This document shows positions 7,331 to 7,461 of a stretch of 7,461 nt of DNA, one piece after another. Origin of the DNA: a bacterium (lineage in GTDB: Bacteria > Latescibacterota > UBA2968 > UBA8231). The DNA is taken from positions 1-7,461 of the forward strand of contig JAQCJA010000219.1 of NCBI GenBank assembly GCA_027593305.1, given 5' to 3'. The position numbers were made by a program, and so were the translations under genes. Below the pieces are notes generated by a model. That model was given only the letters and a program-made list of their open reading frames with translations. It ran no database searches and was not told where the DNA came from. Position 1 is the stretch's first letter. Each line of letters opens with the position of its first letter.

Positions 7331-7377
7331 GGGGGCTTCCGGGAGTAAGGGGAGATCGCGGAAGTCCCCCATTTTTT
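7331..7377 (+). terminator. Intrinsic terminator, + strand
   Basis: GGGGGCTTCCG (7331-7341) pairs with CGGAAGTCCCCC (7359-7370) with a single bulged T, around a 17-base loop, and is followed by ATTTTTT (7371-7377). The minus strand has no T run after the stem, so this acts for + strand transcription. It ends 6 bases before the stop of the possible gene on the opposite strand. Confidence 0.75.
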
Positions 7378-7383
7378 CCCCGT

Positions 7384-7461
7384 TCAACCGACCCGTTTCA
7401 CCGACTTCAGGCCTTCTCTCGTTGGGCGGGCCTCCTTACCAGAAGACGGATAAACCTGTAT
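7384..7461 (-). CDS. Possible C-terminus of a minus-strand gene, partial
   Basis: The minus strand is open from the window edge to TGA at 7386-7384, giving 25 residues that read IQVYPSSGKEARPTREGLKS and end in VKRVG. The composition (basic, polar) is compatible with a real protein tail, but 25 codons without a stop is weak evidence. The two other minus-strand frames close earlier. If real, its end lies about 220 bases upstream of the dehydrogenase and in the same direction, and its 3' end overlaps nothing except the converging terminator region. The family is not recognisable. Confidence 0.35.
   Translation of the reverse strand: MQVYPSSGKEARPTREGLKSVKRVG

Larger units (their letters stand above)
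7305..7377 (+). ncRNA. Candidate short terminated RNA
   Basis: The segment between the promoter start near 7305 and the U tract ending at 7377 would give a transcript of about 72 bases. It has no convincing open reading frame. It contains CCACGTGG, a small hairpin CCCGC-AGTA-GCGGG (7320-7333) and a long terminator hairpin. The small hairpin and the terminator stem share bases 7331-7333, so they compete for those bases. I do not recognise an RNA family. It could be a trans-acting small RNA, an attenuated leader, or transcription blocked before it reaches the converging gene at the window edge. Confidence 0.4.

Noticed and set aside
7319..7377. The hairpin region as a REP-type dispersed element or transposon end.
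   Set aside because: The G/C-rich stems resemble dispersed palindromes, but only one copy is present in this window and a terminator explains the T run. A genome-wide search for more copies would decide it.
7157..7387. Minus-strand frame of 76 codons across the upstream gap, starting TTG.
   Set aside because: It runs through the hairpin, the A-tracts and the dehydrogenase start, is rich in Cys/Ser low-complexity residues at its end, and has no good ribosome binding site.

Overview
The window is about 60% GC and reads as bacterial chromosome, most likely a proteobacterium or a close relative. This placement rests on the DinB and YdiJ-like relatives and on codon use, and no marker gene fixes the taxon. 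I see no insertion sequence, phage gene, CRISPR array, tRNA or rRNA.

Layout. On the + strand, the last 73 residues of a DNA polymerase IV (dinB) run directly into a 1101-residue membrane protein through a 4-base GTGA overlap. That protein joins a roughly 12-helix nucleotide-transporter/MFS-like domain, a long run of HEAT-type repeats and a C-terminal cyclic-nucleotide-binding-like domain. A 15-bp perfect hairpin with A and T tracts on its two sides then separates this unit from two minus-strand genes that converge on it. Those genes, in order of transcription, are a 989-residue FAD-linked D-2-hydroxyacid dehydrogenase with an iron-sulfur and CCG-domain tail (YdiJ/Dld type) and, 33 bases later, a 173-residue protein that I read as a divergent Rid (YjgF/UK114) family member. 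They look like a two-gene operon.

The right end (about 7161-7461) is non-coding apart from a possible 25-residue C-terminus of another minus-strand gene at the edge. It holds an A-tract-rich stretch, a sigma70-like + strand promoter with a perfect TTGACA box, a CCACGTGG palindrome, and a strong + strand intrinsic terminator about 70 bases downstream. Together these suggest a short untranslated RNA divergent from the dehydrogenase operon.

How the genes may work together. The dehydrogenase would oxidise a 2-hydroxy acid and pass electrons through its Fe-S centres to the respiratory chain. The Rid-like partner suggests that a reactive enamine/imine or related by-product is handled in the same pathway. 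The transporter-HEAT-CNB protein looks like a membrane sensor or transporter under ligand control. Its link to dinB may be only translational coupling. The points most worth a second look are the triple-domain membrane protein with an altered CNB pocket, the dehydrogenase/Rid pairing, and the candidate small RNA.
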